A stretch of 64,000 nt of DNA. Source: Ophiobolus disseminans. Taxonomy: Eukaryota > Ascomycota > Dothideomycetes > Pleosporales > Phaeosphaeriaceae. The notes beneath the pieces were generated by a model that saw only the letters and a list, made by a program, of their open reading frames with translations, ran no database searches and was not told the origin of the DNA. Position 1 is the stretch's first letter. Each line of letters begins with the position of its first letter. The position numbers and the translations under genes are program-made. Positions 32,220 through 43,736 of the stretch are shown piece by piece. The stretch is from the NCBI GenBank assembly GCA_010093685.1, contig MU006220.1, positions 31,502 to 95,501 of the forward strand, in the 5' to 3' direction.

Positions 32220-34252
32220 TCAAATACTCTTTTTGTATGGAGGAAGCGCAACCCCCTCGGACAGTGCTTTCAGACGAAGAGCAAGCAACTTGGAGTGATA
32301 TCGTGTAGCGACAAGGAACCCGCACATGATCCAAAGGTTGGGCACACCCGACTCCTTGTAGGCCGTCCTGTACTCGCCCTCTTCGTCGATACCCCAGATC
32401 GGTCCGATGTCATTGGCAATCTTGTCCCCAAGCGTTATGCGAATCGAGTCAATCGTGTTGGAAAACCCAGTTGCGAAGATGACGAGGTCGTACTCGGTCT
32501 CGCGCCCACCGCTGAGGATGACCTTGTCCTCAGTGAACTTCTCGATGAAGCCCTGCTCCATCTTGATCTTGCCGTTGATAATCTGCTCGCAGGCGCCGGC
32601 CTCGAAGTAGAAGCCACCGTTGCGGGTCAAGCTGAGAGTGTGGTTTCCAGTGCCGCGCTGACCACGCCATGTTCGGAAACCTTTTGCGTTCAGGCCGTTG
32701 AGCAGGTCCTTGTCAAGGACCTCCAGTTCCTCTGCGTTTCGCCGGCCAAGCTCTTCGCCGGGACCAGTGGGCATCGCAAAGAAGAGTCGGTCCAATTCTT
32801 CATGATCGGCTCGGTTGCCCTTCGCATCGGGGGCGTAGCTGCCGATGCCGCGGGGCACGGAGTGCGTGAGAGACATGACGAAGGTAGGCGAGCGTTGAAG
32901 GAGCGTGACGTCGACGCCGTGACGCGCGAAGTCGTAGGCTGTATCGAGCCCCGAAGATGATGTGCCAACAACGCAAACCTTCTTGCCGACCCACTCCCGC
33001 GCGCTGTCATGGGCGGAGGAATGTCGAAGTGTACCCTTGAACTTCTCCATGCCTGCGATCACAGGACTGAGAGGAACACCACAGAGCGAAGTCGCCATGA
33101 TGAGCTGCTTTGGGTGTAAGGTCCGAGATTCTTTGCCTTCCTTGTTGACGTGGACTGTCCATCTTCCTGCACTGTCTTGTTCGGCTCCGACTACCGATGA
33201 TTTGCACCAGACGTTGAGCTCGAGGGCAGAAGCGTACCATTTCATGTATAGGCCTTGCTTCTGTGCAGGTGTGTAGGTTGGCCAGTGCTTAGGATATGGA
33301 AAGTAGGGTAGGTCGTCGGCCCAGTGTGGCATGTGTAGTGACAGGTATTCGTAACGCTTCGACCAGACGTCGCCGATCTCTTCGCTGCGCTCAATGATCA
33401 AGGTCTTCATACCCAGAGCCTTGCAGCGTGCTGACAATGCAAGTCCGCTGCATTGTGTTAGTGGGTGTTAAAGAGATTGCCTTATGTACTTACTTCTGAC
33501 CGCCACCAATGATCAGGACCTCTGGCTCCACAGTATCAGTCTCCTTTTGCCTCCGGGCTTCCCAGCTAATTGCACCAGTCATGTGTCCGTCGTTTGGAGG
33601 AACCTCGGGGAATTGCTTGAGACTCTCAGCAACTGTGTGCATTGTGTAGATCTTCCATCCGTCCTTCGTGTATACAGCGGTGACTACCGCTGAGGCGTTC
33701 ACGACGTCAGTCTCGAACGAGATGACGAATTGCAATTGCTCGAAGTCTGGGAATGGCCGGGAGATCTTGGGAGCTGGGGTGAGGATTCCAAATGACGAAA
33801 CCTTTGTCGTGGGGAACACATCCTTCGCAGCTGCAACGATCGCTGGCCTGAAATTGAAGGTACGATAGTCCCATGTGAATGACAGTTTGTCCCTCCAGAC
33901 ACCTTTACATCTATTAGCCATGCTCATCACACACCATTGGGTACTTTGGCCTACCGGAATCGAGAAAGAGTTCACCAAAAGCCTCCGCGTCACCCGAGGT
34001 CATAGCTTTGGAAAGCGAGACAAGAATTGAGCCCGCCGCCTCCTGGGCGTCGCAGCCAGCAGGGACATTGACACCGAGGCTTTCCGGTGTTGGTAGGGCA
34101 TGGTTGTATTTGAAATCGTACATGAAGTTATCTGCCACTGGCGGCGCGGGCGAAACCTCAAGCTCGACATGGTCGACGACGACCTTGCTCTTGACGTCTA
34201 CAAGTTCAGTCTGAGGAGCAAAGGCATGCTCGTGGAGTGTGATGGTAGCCAT
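32220..34252 (-). CDS. Flavin-containing monooxygenase with an N-terminal NTF2-like domain
   Basis: Exons 33955-34252, 33494-33902 and 32220-33447 encode 644 aa. Residues 1 to about 215 form an extra N-terminal domain with an NTF2/SnoaL-like look (LSKAMTSGDAEAFGELFLDSGVWRD..., then VVTAVYTKDGWKIYTMHTV). The monooxygenase part then has the FAD site IGGGQNG (231-237), a second Rossmann site for NADPH (VVGTSSSGLD) and the FMO mark LVIFATGFSNT. This two-part layout is common in fungal FMO-like enzymes that oxygenate small metabolites. The substrate is unknown. It is divergent from the Zn2Cys6 regulator, suggesting co-regulation. Confidence 0.88.
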
Positions 34253-34642
34253 GATTAAGGTAAAACGAGAGTCTGGAGTGTAGTGATCAAACGGTGAGCG
34301 TTGAACTATGGGGGTTTTATCGTCGTGCTTTTTTCATTGCCACAGCCCGGCTTCCACAGGATGAAAGATTTGCCAAGCTCGACCATCTTACAGTGATCTT
34401 TTCGTTCCATAGTCTAGTCTACGGATTAGAACGCATGGTGGGGCATGAACACACGGAGGAAAAAGCGCTGAGAATGCGGGTGACTGCGTCGGATCGGGGA
34501 TATTGATCGGATGGAAACATGTGGGGAAATGCGGGTCTAGCGCATGCACGGGTGAAGCGCTAGTGCCCCGGATCTAGTCCAGGCCCGACCTCGGCCCAGC
34601 TGGGTTGTCTACTACAACCTCAAAATATCCCCGGCGTCGGAC
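34253..34642. promoter_or_regulatory. Divergent promoter between the FMO and the Zn2Cys6 regulator
   Basis: This 390-bp region contains TCGGATCGG and ATCGGATGG near 34490-34515. A TCGGACAT copy at 34637-34644 overlaps the first in-frame ATG of the regulator. If the regulator actually starts at the ATG at 34718, that copy lies in its leader or promoter and could serve autoregulation. Confidence 0.45.
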
Positions 34643-37600
34643 ATGACACTCGACCGTTTTTCTTTCCCAGGTCTGATCCTGACAACCTCACGGCCTAATC
34701 CAGAATATCCGAGCCCTATGCCGGGAGAACTTTCCTCAGCGCCATCGAGTGCATCGATCCGACGCAGGGCCGATGCTCAGTATGACAGTGGTACTGCAGA
34801 TGAGGCGCGACCTGAGAAGAGGCAGCGTAAGCAAAGGCCATGCTACAGCTGTGACGGTAGGCTTAGACCAATCCTGTGTCAATTGAGGGACTAATGCGCT
34901 TGGGTGCAGAATGTCGCCGGCTCAAGATGAAATGTGATCGACAGCGTGAGTTTGCTCGGCAAGGCGGCCTTCGTGGCTGATGCAGACTCTCTAGTGCCAT
35001 GCTCCAATTGTGTGCGTCGTGGTCGAGTTACGTTCTGCAAGAGATCAACTCCTGATGCACTTACAAATAACACGTTAGTCTTGGCACGGGACCTCTCCCC
35101 AAATGGAGCTAAGCGAAACAGTCGTGAGCAAGAAGGGGCAAACGGACCAAACATCGAATTAATAACCGGTACACACCTGCAAAACATGTCTGACAATCCA
35201 AATGCTGTTCAGCTACCAGACATGGACTTTGCTGTCCGCGATCATGGCCACGGAAGCGCTCCAACTGGGGCTGCCCCTTTGACTACGCATGCCTGGAAAA
35301 GACCTGAGAATTCAAGTAGTTCCTTGCACGAAAATCATGCGTGGACCATGCCGGATCCAACCACACAACTTGCAATCGAGGCTGCTGACCCTGCAAGCCA
35401 TGCCCCCTCTGCTGCAAGCAATGGACAGGCAGTGGCAGACTCGACTGATGAAGCAGCGGAAGATGGCTCGTATGGAACGTTGATGCTGAGCGAAGGGGGA
35501 CGATCAAAGTATTTGGGCCCCACTGCAGGCAGCGAATGGCTGAGAGACGTATGTCAGTCAACTACAGACATTATGCAGAAGCTGAATTGTACCAGTCCGA
35601 GGCTCAAAATGCACCAGGTTCACCGTCTGCATTGACTACTCGGGCATCAAGTCCAGCGATAATACCGGATGACTCTCTACCTGCGCAGCGACACTGCAGG
35701 GCTGTTGAAAGCTTGGCTGGATCATTTCCATTCAGTCCTACGGCGCGCAGGGTCAGCATACGTGATCTAGTTTCGCATCTACCGCCTAAAGACGAAGCAT
35801 TCGCACTGGTCAACTGCTACTATCGATATTGTGCATGGCAGTAAGTAAAAACCGCACCGAGCTTCCAAAGACTGACTAAGCCAAGCCATGACGTCGCACC
35901 TCGAGATCGATTCGAGAAGCTATTTGATCGCGTATACGCCCTGGCCGACGAAGTCCCTTGTCGCGTTAATCCGCAAGAGCTGGCTCTTGTATTCATCATC
36001 CTAGCACAGGGGAACGTCTTCAACATTGAGATAGCTTCTGATCCTACCGTTTCTGAGGAGCTTCTTCGCCTTTCGGAGCTTGCATTGGTAAAAGGAGATT
36101 TCCTTTCCAATAATACAGTTGCTGGAGTTCAAACGTTGGTATGTACATGTGCAATTTGCTACACAATCCCTTACTGACTTCGACAGCACTTGATGGCCCA
36201 TCTTCACTTGTCAGTACGTCGAGCTCCTTTCCACGACATCGAATAACAGCATGCAGAAATTGGGATCGAGGGTCTCGAGGCGACAGGGCTTGGCCCATAT
36301 GGGGCCTTGTCATGCGGCTGATCCAAGCGGTGAGTTGCAAGTCTGAGTACAAGTGGCGCATAGCTGAGAATCGCAGATGGGTATGCATCGTGATGGTGCA
36401 CGCTGGCATCTCCCTCAGGATGTGGTAGAAGAAAGGCGCAAGGTTTTCTGGGAATGCAACGCCGCCGACGTGTTCCAAGCTCACTGCTTCTCAAGACCGT
36501 GAGTAAAATGCTTGCGCCCACTTGGACACGGCTAATATCAAGAAGAAGCGCTATCAATCCAGAACATTGCGATACAATATTTCCTTCTGAGCCGCGGGGC
36601 ACTCACGGAGCGAAAGGCTATTTCACACTTCGATTCGAACTTTCTCAGATCTCTGCCGAGTACGTGATCCTCGCATCTGTGTGCATGATATACTAGGGCT
36701 CATCGCAATGCAGAATTCTCAACATGGCAATGAAGGTGCAGAGATCACCGTATTCCAAAGTACTGGAATTAGATGCGAAGCTGTAGGTGACACCGGGACT
36801 TGGAAGAGCAGGCTGACTCTGGTAGCTGCGAATTTGAGCGCAGCATACCGTTTGCGCTTCGATCTCGAACAGCATATTTCTCGATGCCATCTCAGTACCC
36901 AACGACAGCAGACGTACTCAAAGCCTCACCAGAGCCGTCGCGAACATCTGTAGCCATCACTTTCCAGGTATGACGGTCAAGATACTCACATCATCAACGC
37001 TGATCGCATCAGCAAATGAACCTAGCTTTCAACACCGCCGAGACATTCATCAACCTTCATCGACCTTACTATGCAAAGGTCTTGTACAATCCCAACGACG
37101 AATCCATACGTTCGACATGCGCACCTTCGTTCTTGACTATAATTGAGCGATGTGCGGTAAGAGTGATCCACGATGCTTCTCCAAACCACGAGACTAAGTT
37201 TCGCAGATAATCATAGCCTTGGTGGCCGACGTCCAAGCCCGTTTCCCAAACATTAGTACCCGACAATGGAACCTGTGGGTAAGTACGGCATTTACCTGGA
37301 TACCGGCATTTGACCTGACTCTGAATCCAGTATCACGTTTTCGGTTCCGCGCTGTGTTTAGGGACCATGGTTCTGAGTAACCCGGGCAATGAAATGTCTA
37401 GTTTTGCTTTGACGCAGATCGATGCAGCCATAGCCCTTTTCGCATCATTGATACAACACGGCGGTGGCACATCGCGGTATCGCGCCAACTTGGAATGGCT
37501 CAAAAAGTTACGCGCAAGGGCACTTGCCTCTTTACAAGCAGCCGCCGCGGGGCCATCGCCTGACATCCAGCAAATCATGAACGGTAGCCAAGGAGGTGCT

Positions 37601-38066
37601 GGCGAAGATGAAGAGCTTGTGGGCTGGCGTACCAGGTTGATTGAGCGCGCAGGGCAAACTAAATACAAGAGTCGAACAATTCGGCTCAGCGAATCGCCAA
37701 ACACCGCTCGTCTACTCGCCGAAGGTGGCGGCGGACAACCGCATTTACAAGGCCACGGAGCCTGGAACGACGGAACCGCGGCGTCGTTGGCAGATTCCGT
37801 ATCTCCCGCTCGAACTCACGACATGTCGACAAACGAACTTGTAAGACCAACTCGCTCGCGAAGATGCAGAACAAGCTGACATGTCTAGCTCACCGACTTC
37901 TGGGAGCCCATGCTCTTGCATGACTTCTTCGATGAACCAAACAATCAACCAGATGTAAGTGAGATGCCAATTCTATTGAAATTTGACTAACGTAGTAAAG
38001 TTTTTGCGAAGCCTCAATCCAACTTGGTGGGAAGATGCAGATGCTACCCGAACCTACAATACCTAA
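34643..38066 (+). CDS. Zn2Cys6 fungal-specific transcription factor, many introns
   Basis: The start of the gene is clear: exons 34643-34856, 34910-34945, 34995-35548, 35596-35840 and 35886-36138. They rebuild a binuclear zinc cluster, CYSCDECRRLKMKCDRQ followed by LPCSNCVRRGRVTFC. The middle-homology (Fungal_trans) region begins at YYRYCAWHHDVAPRDRFEKL and continues through WPIWGLVMRLIQ, MGMHRDGARWHLP and VFWECNAADVFQAHCFSRP. Later exons continue to TWWEDADATRTYNT and a TAA at 38064-38066. One junction near 36211-36246 would need an intron of only about 32-36 nt or a poor donor, so that spot may hold a frameshift. It is the likely regulator of the surrounding cluster. The start may instead be the Met at 34718. 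Confidence 0.8.
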
Positions 38067-38119
38067 CATTCGGACGCCCAATTCAATGCGATTACCTGCA
38101 CATTGACTTTTCCGGGCTT

Positions 38120-39502
38120 TCATGTAGCGACTTTGGTGCCATTGACACCATTCATGCTCTTGACAGCACTCGTATCTTTGACACCGTTCGATGTAGTCTT
38201 GGTCGCGGTACCGTTAGAGACATCCTTGCTTACAAGGATCGGCAGACCCTCGTCGTCGAAGTAAACAGCTTGTCCGATGCGCATGGAGTGCTGAAGCGCA
38301 ATTGTGATTTTGGCAGCTTCAAATGCGTCTTCTGGGCGGCAAGACAGCGGTGCATCGTCCAGCACGGCATTTGCGAACTCGGCGAGATCGTTCGGGAAGG
38401 ATCGGTCGTAGAGCTGGAATGCATCCGGTGGGACGGCCCGTCGTACGCCATGCTCATCCCGCAACTCGACCTGGAACTGAGAAGCGACGCCATCAACGAT
38501 GCTGTGGCCCTTCGTCCCGAGGATCCGAGTTGTGCCCTCGTGGCCGTGACTTGTTGTTCGGCCGACGTGGCTTGTCATAATCTTGCCGTTTGCGAATTCC
38601 ACAGTACCCCAGGCGTTGTCGAAGTCTTCAAACTCGGCCAAGGCTCCGTAAAGCGTTCGCTGGCCAAATGCGATCACTCGATTGACTTGCTTCTTGGGGT
38701 TTGTCAAACCTTTGGTAGGATCGAGATAAAATCGGCCAACATCAATCTAAACTGCATTAGCGAATTTCATACAGTTTGCCAAGTTTACGAACATCGTGGA
38801 CGCCCATATCAACGAAAATACCGCCTGACTGTAGGGAGAAAGCGATGAAGAAACCTGAAGACAGTTAGTCTGGTTTAAGCAAATGTTCGGAAGCAAGCAT
38901 ACCTGACTCATCCTGCTTGTCTTGTGAGGAAGTCTCCACGGCATGGATCTCGCCCAGCGAACCATTGTCGACAAGTCTTTTTGCAGCGCGGAAGTTGTCA
39001 TCATCTACAACAATGATTAGCCAATGCTATCCCTCAATAGTTCAGGATCTCATACATCTTCGGGTCAACGGGATCAAGAACTTGAGATGTGGTTTTGTGG
39101 CGGCCTTCGCAATGACCTCCTGCGTTGTTGCGATGTCCATTGAGATAGGCTTCTCGCACATGACATGCTAATCGAATAATTAGCCAAGTTACGAACAGAA
39201 GACAACTTCCAACTTACCAAGCCATTATCCAATGCAAGACAAATAAGCGGCGCATGTGTAGCTGTTGCGGTTGAGATGAGAACAGCTTGTGCTCCGCTCT
39301 CCCTCATGCATTGCTCGGGGTCGGCGAAGAACTTGACAGATGAGGGCAAGTTCTCTTCCGCCCACTTGTCTGCGCCGGGCTTTGTATCGCAGGCAGCAAC
39401 GAGCTCCATTCGAGGCTGTTGGAATAGAAGGATCCGTGCTCGGATGGACCCGAGACGGCCCAGTCCGAACAGCGCGATCTTGAGTCGAGGTTGGCCGGCC
39501 AT
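38120..39502 (-). CDS. Gfo/Idh/MocA oxidoreductase, myo-inositol 2-dehydrogenase-like
   Basis: Exons 39218-39502, 39056-39167, 38903-39004, 38793-38854 and 38120-38746 encode 395 aa. The N-terminal Rossmann fold has ALFGLGRLGSIRA (residues 10-22). The family block HVMCEKP supplies the catalytic-site Lys of the EKP motif. The C-terminal half has GGIFVDMGVHDIDVGRFYLDP, containing the conserved H-D pair. It resembles NAD-dependent inositol or sugar dehydrogenases. It is convergent with the Zn2Cys6 regulator (53 bp between stops) and is probably the last gene of the metabolic cluster. Its intron sizes (46-51 nt) match the rest of the window. Confidence 0.88.
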
Positions 39503-40888
39503 GTTGGGGATGTGTGGATGGAATTTGATGCAAGATAAGCGACAATAAAAGGCGCTGGAGGGTTTGAACTCAAGTTTTTGAATGGCAATACCTAGACTTC
39601 AAAAGTGAAGGACGTGGTGAAGATAAAGGACGAAACAGCTGAGCTTGGTCTAAATGTCCACCCTCCATACCGGGTCCGAGTGCTCTCTATACACCCGTTT
39701 GCTTGGTCACATCCGATGTACAACATACAATGGTAGACAAGACTAGGCCGAAGACCCTAGACCTGAGGGAACACCCGACAATAGCGCCATCCGAATGACT
39801 GCGACCAACGAGCGCCAAGGCCGATGCAGCCCACATGTTGAGGGACCCAGTCTCTAAGAGGCCGGGGAAGACTCTATCTAGAGTCGGCCGTCAAGTCCAT
39901 GTGCCATCCGCCCAGAATCTGGGGTAGACTTGGAAGAGAATATATCCGACGTCCGACCCGCTCAAGGTATGCCCGATGGTAGATCACATGAGTGGTCGGA
40001 TACTTACTGCCGCCCCACAGTTCCTAAACCTAAACAACCGCAGGCCGGGTCATTGCGGCACTCCTGAACGGACGCACGTGAGAAGCTAATGCCACGTTCC
40101 TTGCTCCGACTATCATGCTTCTAGAAAATAACGTGGACCTAACGATTCAGCGTTCGGCTTTGCGTAACGAAGAAACATGCCATGCGCGACGCTAGAAACG
40201 ACCCGATGACGTATTTGGGAGTGACCTCGCTTACCGGTAATCAAGCAATGACATGATCCGCGCGAACTTCGACCGCAACAAATACCTATACTACCGGTAT
40301 ATCTCAACAGAACGCATCATTATGCATTTCTCCCATGAAGAACGCAATAACGTTGCATGTTCATAGTAAAACCTCCCCAAAACGCCGTCCGTAGCCGAGA
40401 CGTGCAATTTAGTCCACTCCGATCTGACCTCTGATAGGCAGTTGTCAAAGATGCATTCGGAACTACGGATCTCATTCAAGAAGCAGGATTTATGGGGAGG
40501 GAATAAAGTACGCGTGAAATTTGTGTGAGTTGGTTCGAATCGACGGGCATGATTCGACAGGGCAAGTGCGGTGAGAGCAGGGTGATACTAATATTCGAAT
40601 GTGTATGTGCGGTAGCTCGAGAAATGATTGTCAGCTAAGCACCTAGGTAATGGTTGCATGTTACCATTTGCTTGAAGATGCAGAAGAGTAAACGCCTTCT
40701 TGATCAACGGATTGCTATTATTCAGGTGATGTGGGTATGAACCAGCTGGAGCTTGCAGACACTGTGCATTCCATCTCAAAAGTATGTATGTCAAGCAACC
40801 CATGGCTAAGCATAAAATAAGGGTATATCCATTCTCTCAAACGCCGCATCATAGCAGAGACAAACACGAGATCTAGACACAAACCCCT
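39503..40888. other. Long intergenic region, upstream of the oxidoreductase
   Basis: No coding frame is convincing across 1.4 kb. TCCGAC occurs twice within ATCCGACGTCCGACC near 39945-39958 and GGTCGGATAC lies near 39994, again CGG-type half sites. The rest shows no visible gene, repeat or RNA. Confidence 0.4.
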
Positions 40889-42241
40889 TTACTCGTCCAC
40901 ATCCATCGCATCTTCGCCCTCATCAGTCTCTATCGTCTCTTCAATCTGCCCTGTGGGCTCTTCATGCACTTGCCCCTCCTCCCCCACCACCATCGAATCT
41001 ACACGCTTCACCACCTGTATCTCCGCCCAATGCTTTTCGACAAAATGCGCCTTCATCAGCTTCTGCTTGTTGCGAATATCCTTGACATCTTTGTCGTTGC
41101 AAAGCCAGCACTTGCGACCCTTGGCCGCAACAAGGAACGTCTCCCAGATATTCTCCATAGCCACATGGTCCGCAGGTCCTAGCATGGCCGCTAAGTCCTC
41201 CTTGATGCTGTCCCAGATGCTGAGTAGTGAGCCGAGGAGTGTGCCTGGTAACGCGGATCTGGTCGTGACGGGAAGCTTAAGCGCGTCACGGTCCTCGTGC
41301 TCTGGAGATCCGTTAAGCATGAGATCCAGGTAGGTGAGTATCGAGGCGTTAAACCTAGATTGGAGGCGCTCGCCGTCTTGCTCGGTTTGGTACCATGCTT
41401 TCAGGAGTGGGAGGCGGTGTAGCATGGAAACAAAGTTCTCGACAGTGACGTGGGAGTTGGAGGCTAGGACGGAGGTCTCCAATGCAAGGCTCATTGTGAG
41501 ACAGAATGGGGGGATGCGTAGACCATCGCCTTCAGTTTGCAGGAAGATTATTCCGCCTTCGAGACTGCTTGCGACGTCCATCTTGGTCTCGTCGAAGTTC
41601 TTAGCGTAGTTCTCGTACGCAGTCTGGAGAATGCGCATGTTGCGCTCCGTAGGTGGCCAGAATATCCAGGCGACAGAGCCCGATAGTAGTGTTGTGACGG
41701 TAGTTCCTTCATTGCTGTGAAATAGTGGCAAGAGTATGTCGCTCGGTAAGATGGTGCACGTTGTTATTGCCGCTCGTAGGACATTTGCAGGTACATCGAT
41801 GCCCTTGCTGCACATGTCGTTCAAGGTCTCGCTCGGAAACGTGACGATGGTGTTTGACCTGTCGGCGTTCGTTCCGCTCAAAGTGGTGATGGTCTGCATG
41901 CCCGCGTCCTCGGGGCTCGTCTCCGACAACTCATCTGGATCTCCAGACTGTGAAAAATAGATGAGTCTATCACCGTAGTACTCGCGCATCGCCGGCAAGT
42001 CGCGCAAGCAGATCTGTTGTAGTTCCCTTGTCGAGACTTTGCTTAGACTGACTGGTGCTTGTTTCCTGCCGCGAACTGGATACGAGAGTTGCTCGGCTTC
42101 TGCAAGTTCGAATTTACATCTCAGAGCCTCTCTCGATTTGTAGGGACCCAATTTGGCGTCATCGATCAACGATATGAAGAGCGACGAATTGTCGGAACCC
42201 ACGGCTTGAAGAGCTGCGCGCACCTTAACGAGCGAAGTCAT
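40889..42241 (-). CDS. JmjC/cupin-like hypothetical protein
   Basis: A single exon encodes 450 aa. The central part has cupin/JmjC character: FHSNEGTTVTTLLSGSVAWIFWPP (where JmjC proteins keep HxD...G...W) and, 60 residues on, GGIIFLQTEGDGLRIPPFCLTMSLAL. The usual second Asp/Glu and distal His ligands are not clearly kept, so iron binding and demethylase activity are doubtful. A C-terminal CWLCNDKD...HFVEKHWAE segment resembles a small C2H2 zinc site, and the tail is acidic (EETIETDEGEDAMDVDE). Probably nuclear. Family assignment is an inference from pattern only. Confidence 0.6.
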   Translation of the reverse strand: MTSLVKVRAALQAVGSDNSSLFISLIDDAKLGPYKSREALRCKFELAEAEQLSYPVRGRKQAPVSLSKVSTRELQQICLRDLPAMREYYGDRLIYFSQSGDPDELSETSPEDAGMQTITTLSGTNADRSNTIVTFPSETLNDMCSKGIDVPANVLRAAITTCTILPSDILLPLFHSNEGTTVTTLLSGSVAWIFWPPTERNMRILQTAYENYAKNFDETKMDVASSLEGGIIFLQTEGDGLRIPPFCLTMSLALETSVLASNSHVTVENFVSMLHRLPLLKAWYQTEQDGERLQSRFNASILTYLDLMLNGSPEHEDRDALKLPVTTRSALPGTLLGSLLSIWDSIKEDLAAMLGPADHVAMENIWETFLVAAKGRKCWLCNDKDVKDIRNKQKLMKAHFVEKHWAEIQVVKRVDSMVVGEEGQVHEEPTGQIEETIETDEGEDAMDVDE

Positions 42242-42789
42242 CTCAAAGAAGAATGAATTTGGTTGGAATGAGCTGTTTGAGATATTGATGAGTTGAGGTT
42301 AATGGTGTTGGTGATCGAGTGTCAGGCGCATGGAGTTTATGTTACTTGAAGAATTGAGCAGTCGCGAAGTGAAGTCAACGCCAGGAGCGCTATTGTACGA
42401 GACAACCATGGAACGAGGTGAAGACTCCCTGCCACTTCTGCGCACAATGTTGTGGCTGAGCGCTAGCGACTCACTGATAGATAATTGTTATATCCATGCA
42501 TTATCCAGCATTACTGCAATTGCACCGACTTTTCGAGAAAGATGCAAAAGAGATCGCACGGAAGTTTCTAATGTGTGCCGACTGGCCTCAGCGAGTGAGA
42601 GACAAGCTTCTTAGCATTCACCAGCCGAGCATGCTAACTCGGAGGTAGACTAGCGCGGCATTATCGATAATGATTGCAAGAGGAGGTTTCGAGGTTCCAC
42701 GACACCTTATGCGACGCGTATGAGATGGATTTAAGATACTCTTTTCCCCTCTTGAGATCACAATCTTCTCACTTCCTGCACAAACCACT
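42242..42789. other. Divergent intergenic region
   Basis: Upstream flanks of the JmjC-like gene and of the broken 2EXR-like gene. A short plus-strand frame (42330-42614) has no recognised features. Confidence 0.35.
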
Positions 42790-43736
42790 ATGTCTGTCAC
42801 ATGTCACTCTACTTTACAAGACAGTGCGCTCCTCTGGCTTCCACGCGAGCTCCGCGATGAAATCTACAAAGCCCTTTTTTGAGAGTCTTGACGCTGACGA
42901 CAAGCCCATGATACGCATCAGCGCAGACATCAAATTCGTCCACCCTTTCCTCGCCCTACTGCACATGTTCGTAAATTTATTCCGAAGCGCATCCGGTCAT
43001 GATCAAATGCTCTAGACTCCTGGAATCCGACGCCGCCAGTTTCGAGGCGACACAACAATGGCTGCAAAGCCAGTCTAGTCCAACTACCTTACTCAACAAC
43101 ATCCACACCGTCGCATTCCTCGAGTGGGACCTCTTCCGCACAGAATCACCCCGCACATCACACATGAAACAGGACCGCAACACCGGCACGCCCTTTCGTC
43201 CCCTTTACCGCATCGGTCCAACGCCATACATATGCGCCACCTACGATTCCGACAGCTTACCTGCACCCATCCGATTTCTGCACACGCTGCCCAACCTGCA
43301 CCATCTGGAGATCTGCATCCCGCTCAAGCCAGTCAAAGACCGCAGCCTCATACGCGTGCGCCAGTTCTACGATATGTACTCTTTAACGAAAATTACCTCG
43401 TTGGAGAGCGTGACGCTGTTTCTTGGTACCGAGAGGTGCCTGCTAGGCAAGACTCACACGCAATTGATGGGTATGGATGAAGAGCGGCGCCAGAAACCCA
43501 TCTACAAGCAGATGATAGTTGCGTATGAGGATGCATGGGGGATGGAGAGCCGGCCCGATAAATGGTTCCGGCGCAGAAAGACAACGGTGAACGTGCGCGT
43601 TTTGTTTGGGCAGCATGCAGCGCGGTTCCGGGGTGAGGTGTCGGGGTGCCTGGGTCGCAAAAGCGCTAGGCGTGAGAGGGAGGAAGAAAGGCCTGCGAGC
43701 TTTTATACGTCGTTGTATGAAAGGCATGAGTCGTGA
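42790..43736 (+). pseudogene. 2EXR/F-box-like gene with frame disruptions
   Basis: The sequence opens MSVTCHSTLQDS, then LLWLPRELRDEIYKALF, the 2EXR/F-box-like core common in Dothideomycete orphan families. At a run of six T (42875-42880) the frame shifts: continuing protein (MIRISADIKFVHPFLALLH) is in another frame. A TAA follows near 42972 (a possible CAA to TAA change), and the last part (SEAHPVMIKCSRLLESDAASFE to the stop at 43734-43736) is in a third frame. The long final frame is intact for about 245 codons. Either the gene is recently inactivated or sequencing errors fall here. No conventional intron repairs it. Confidence 0.55.

Noticed and set aside
40532..40550. GGTTCGAATCGA word considered as a tRNA B box
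   Set aside because: No A box, acceptor stem pairing or cloverleaf could be built around it.
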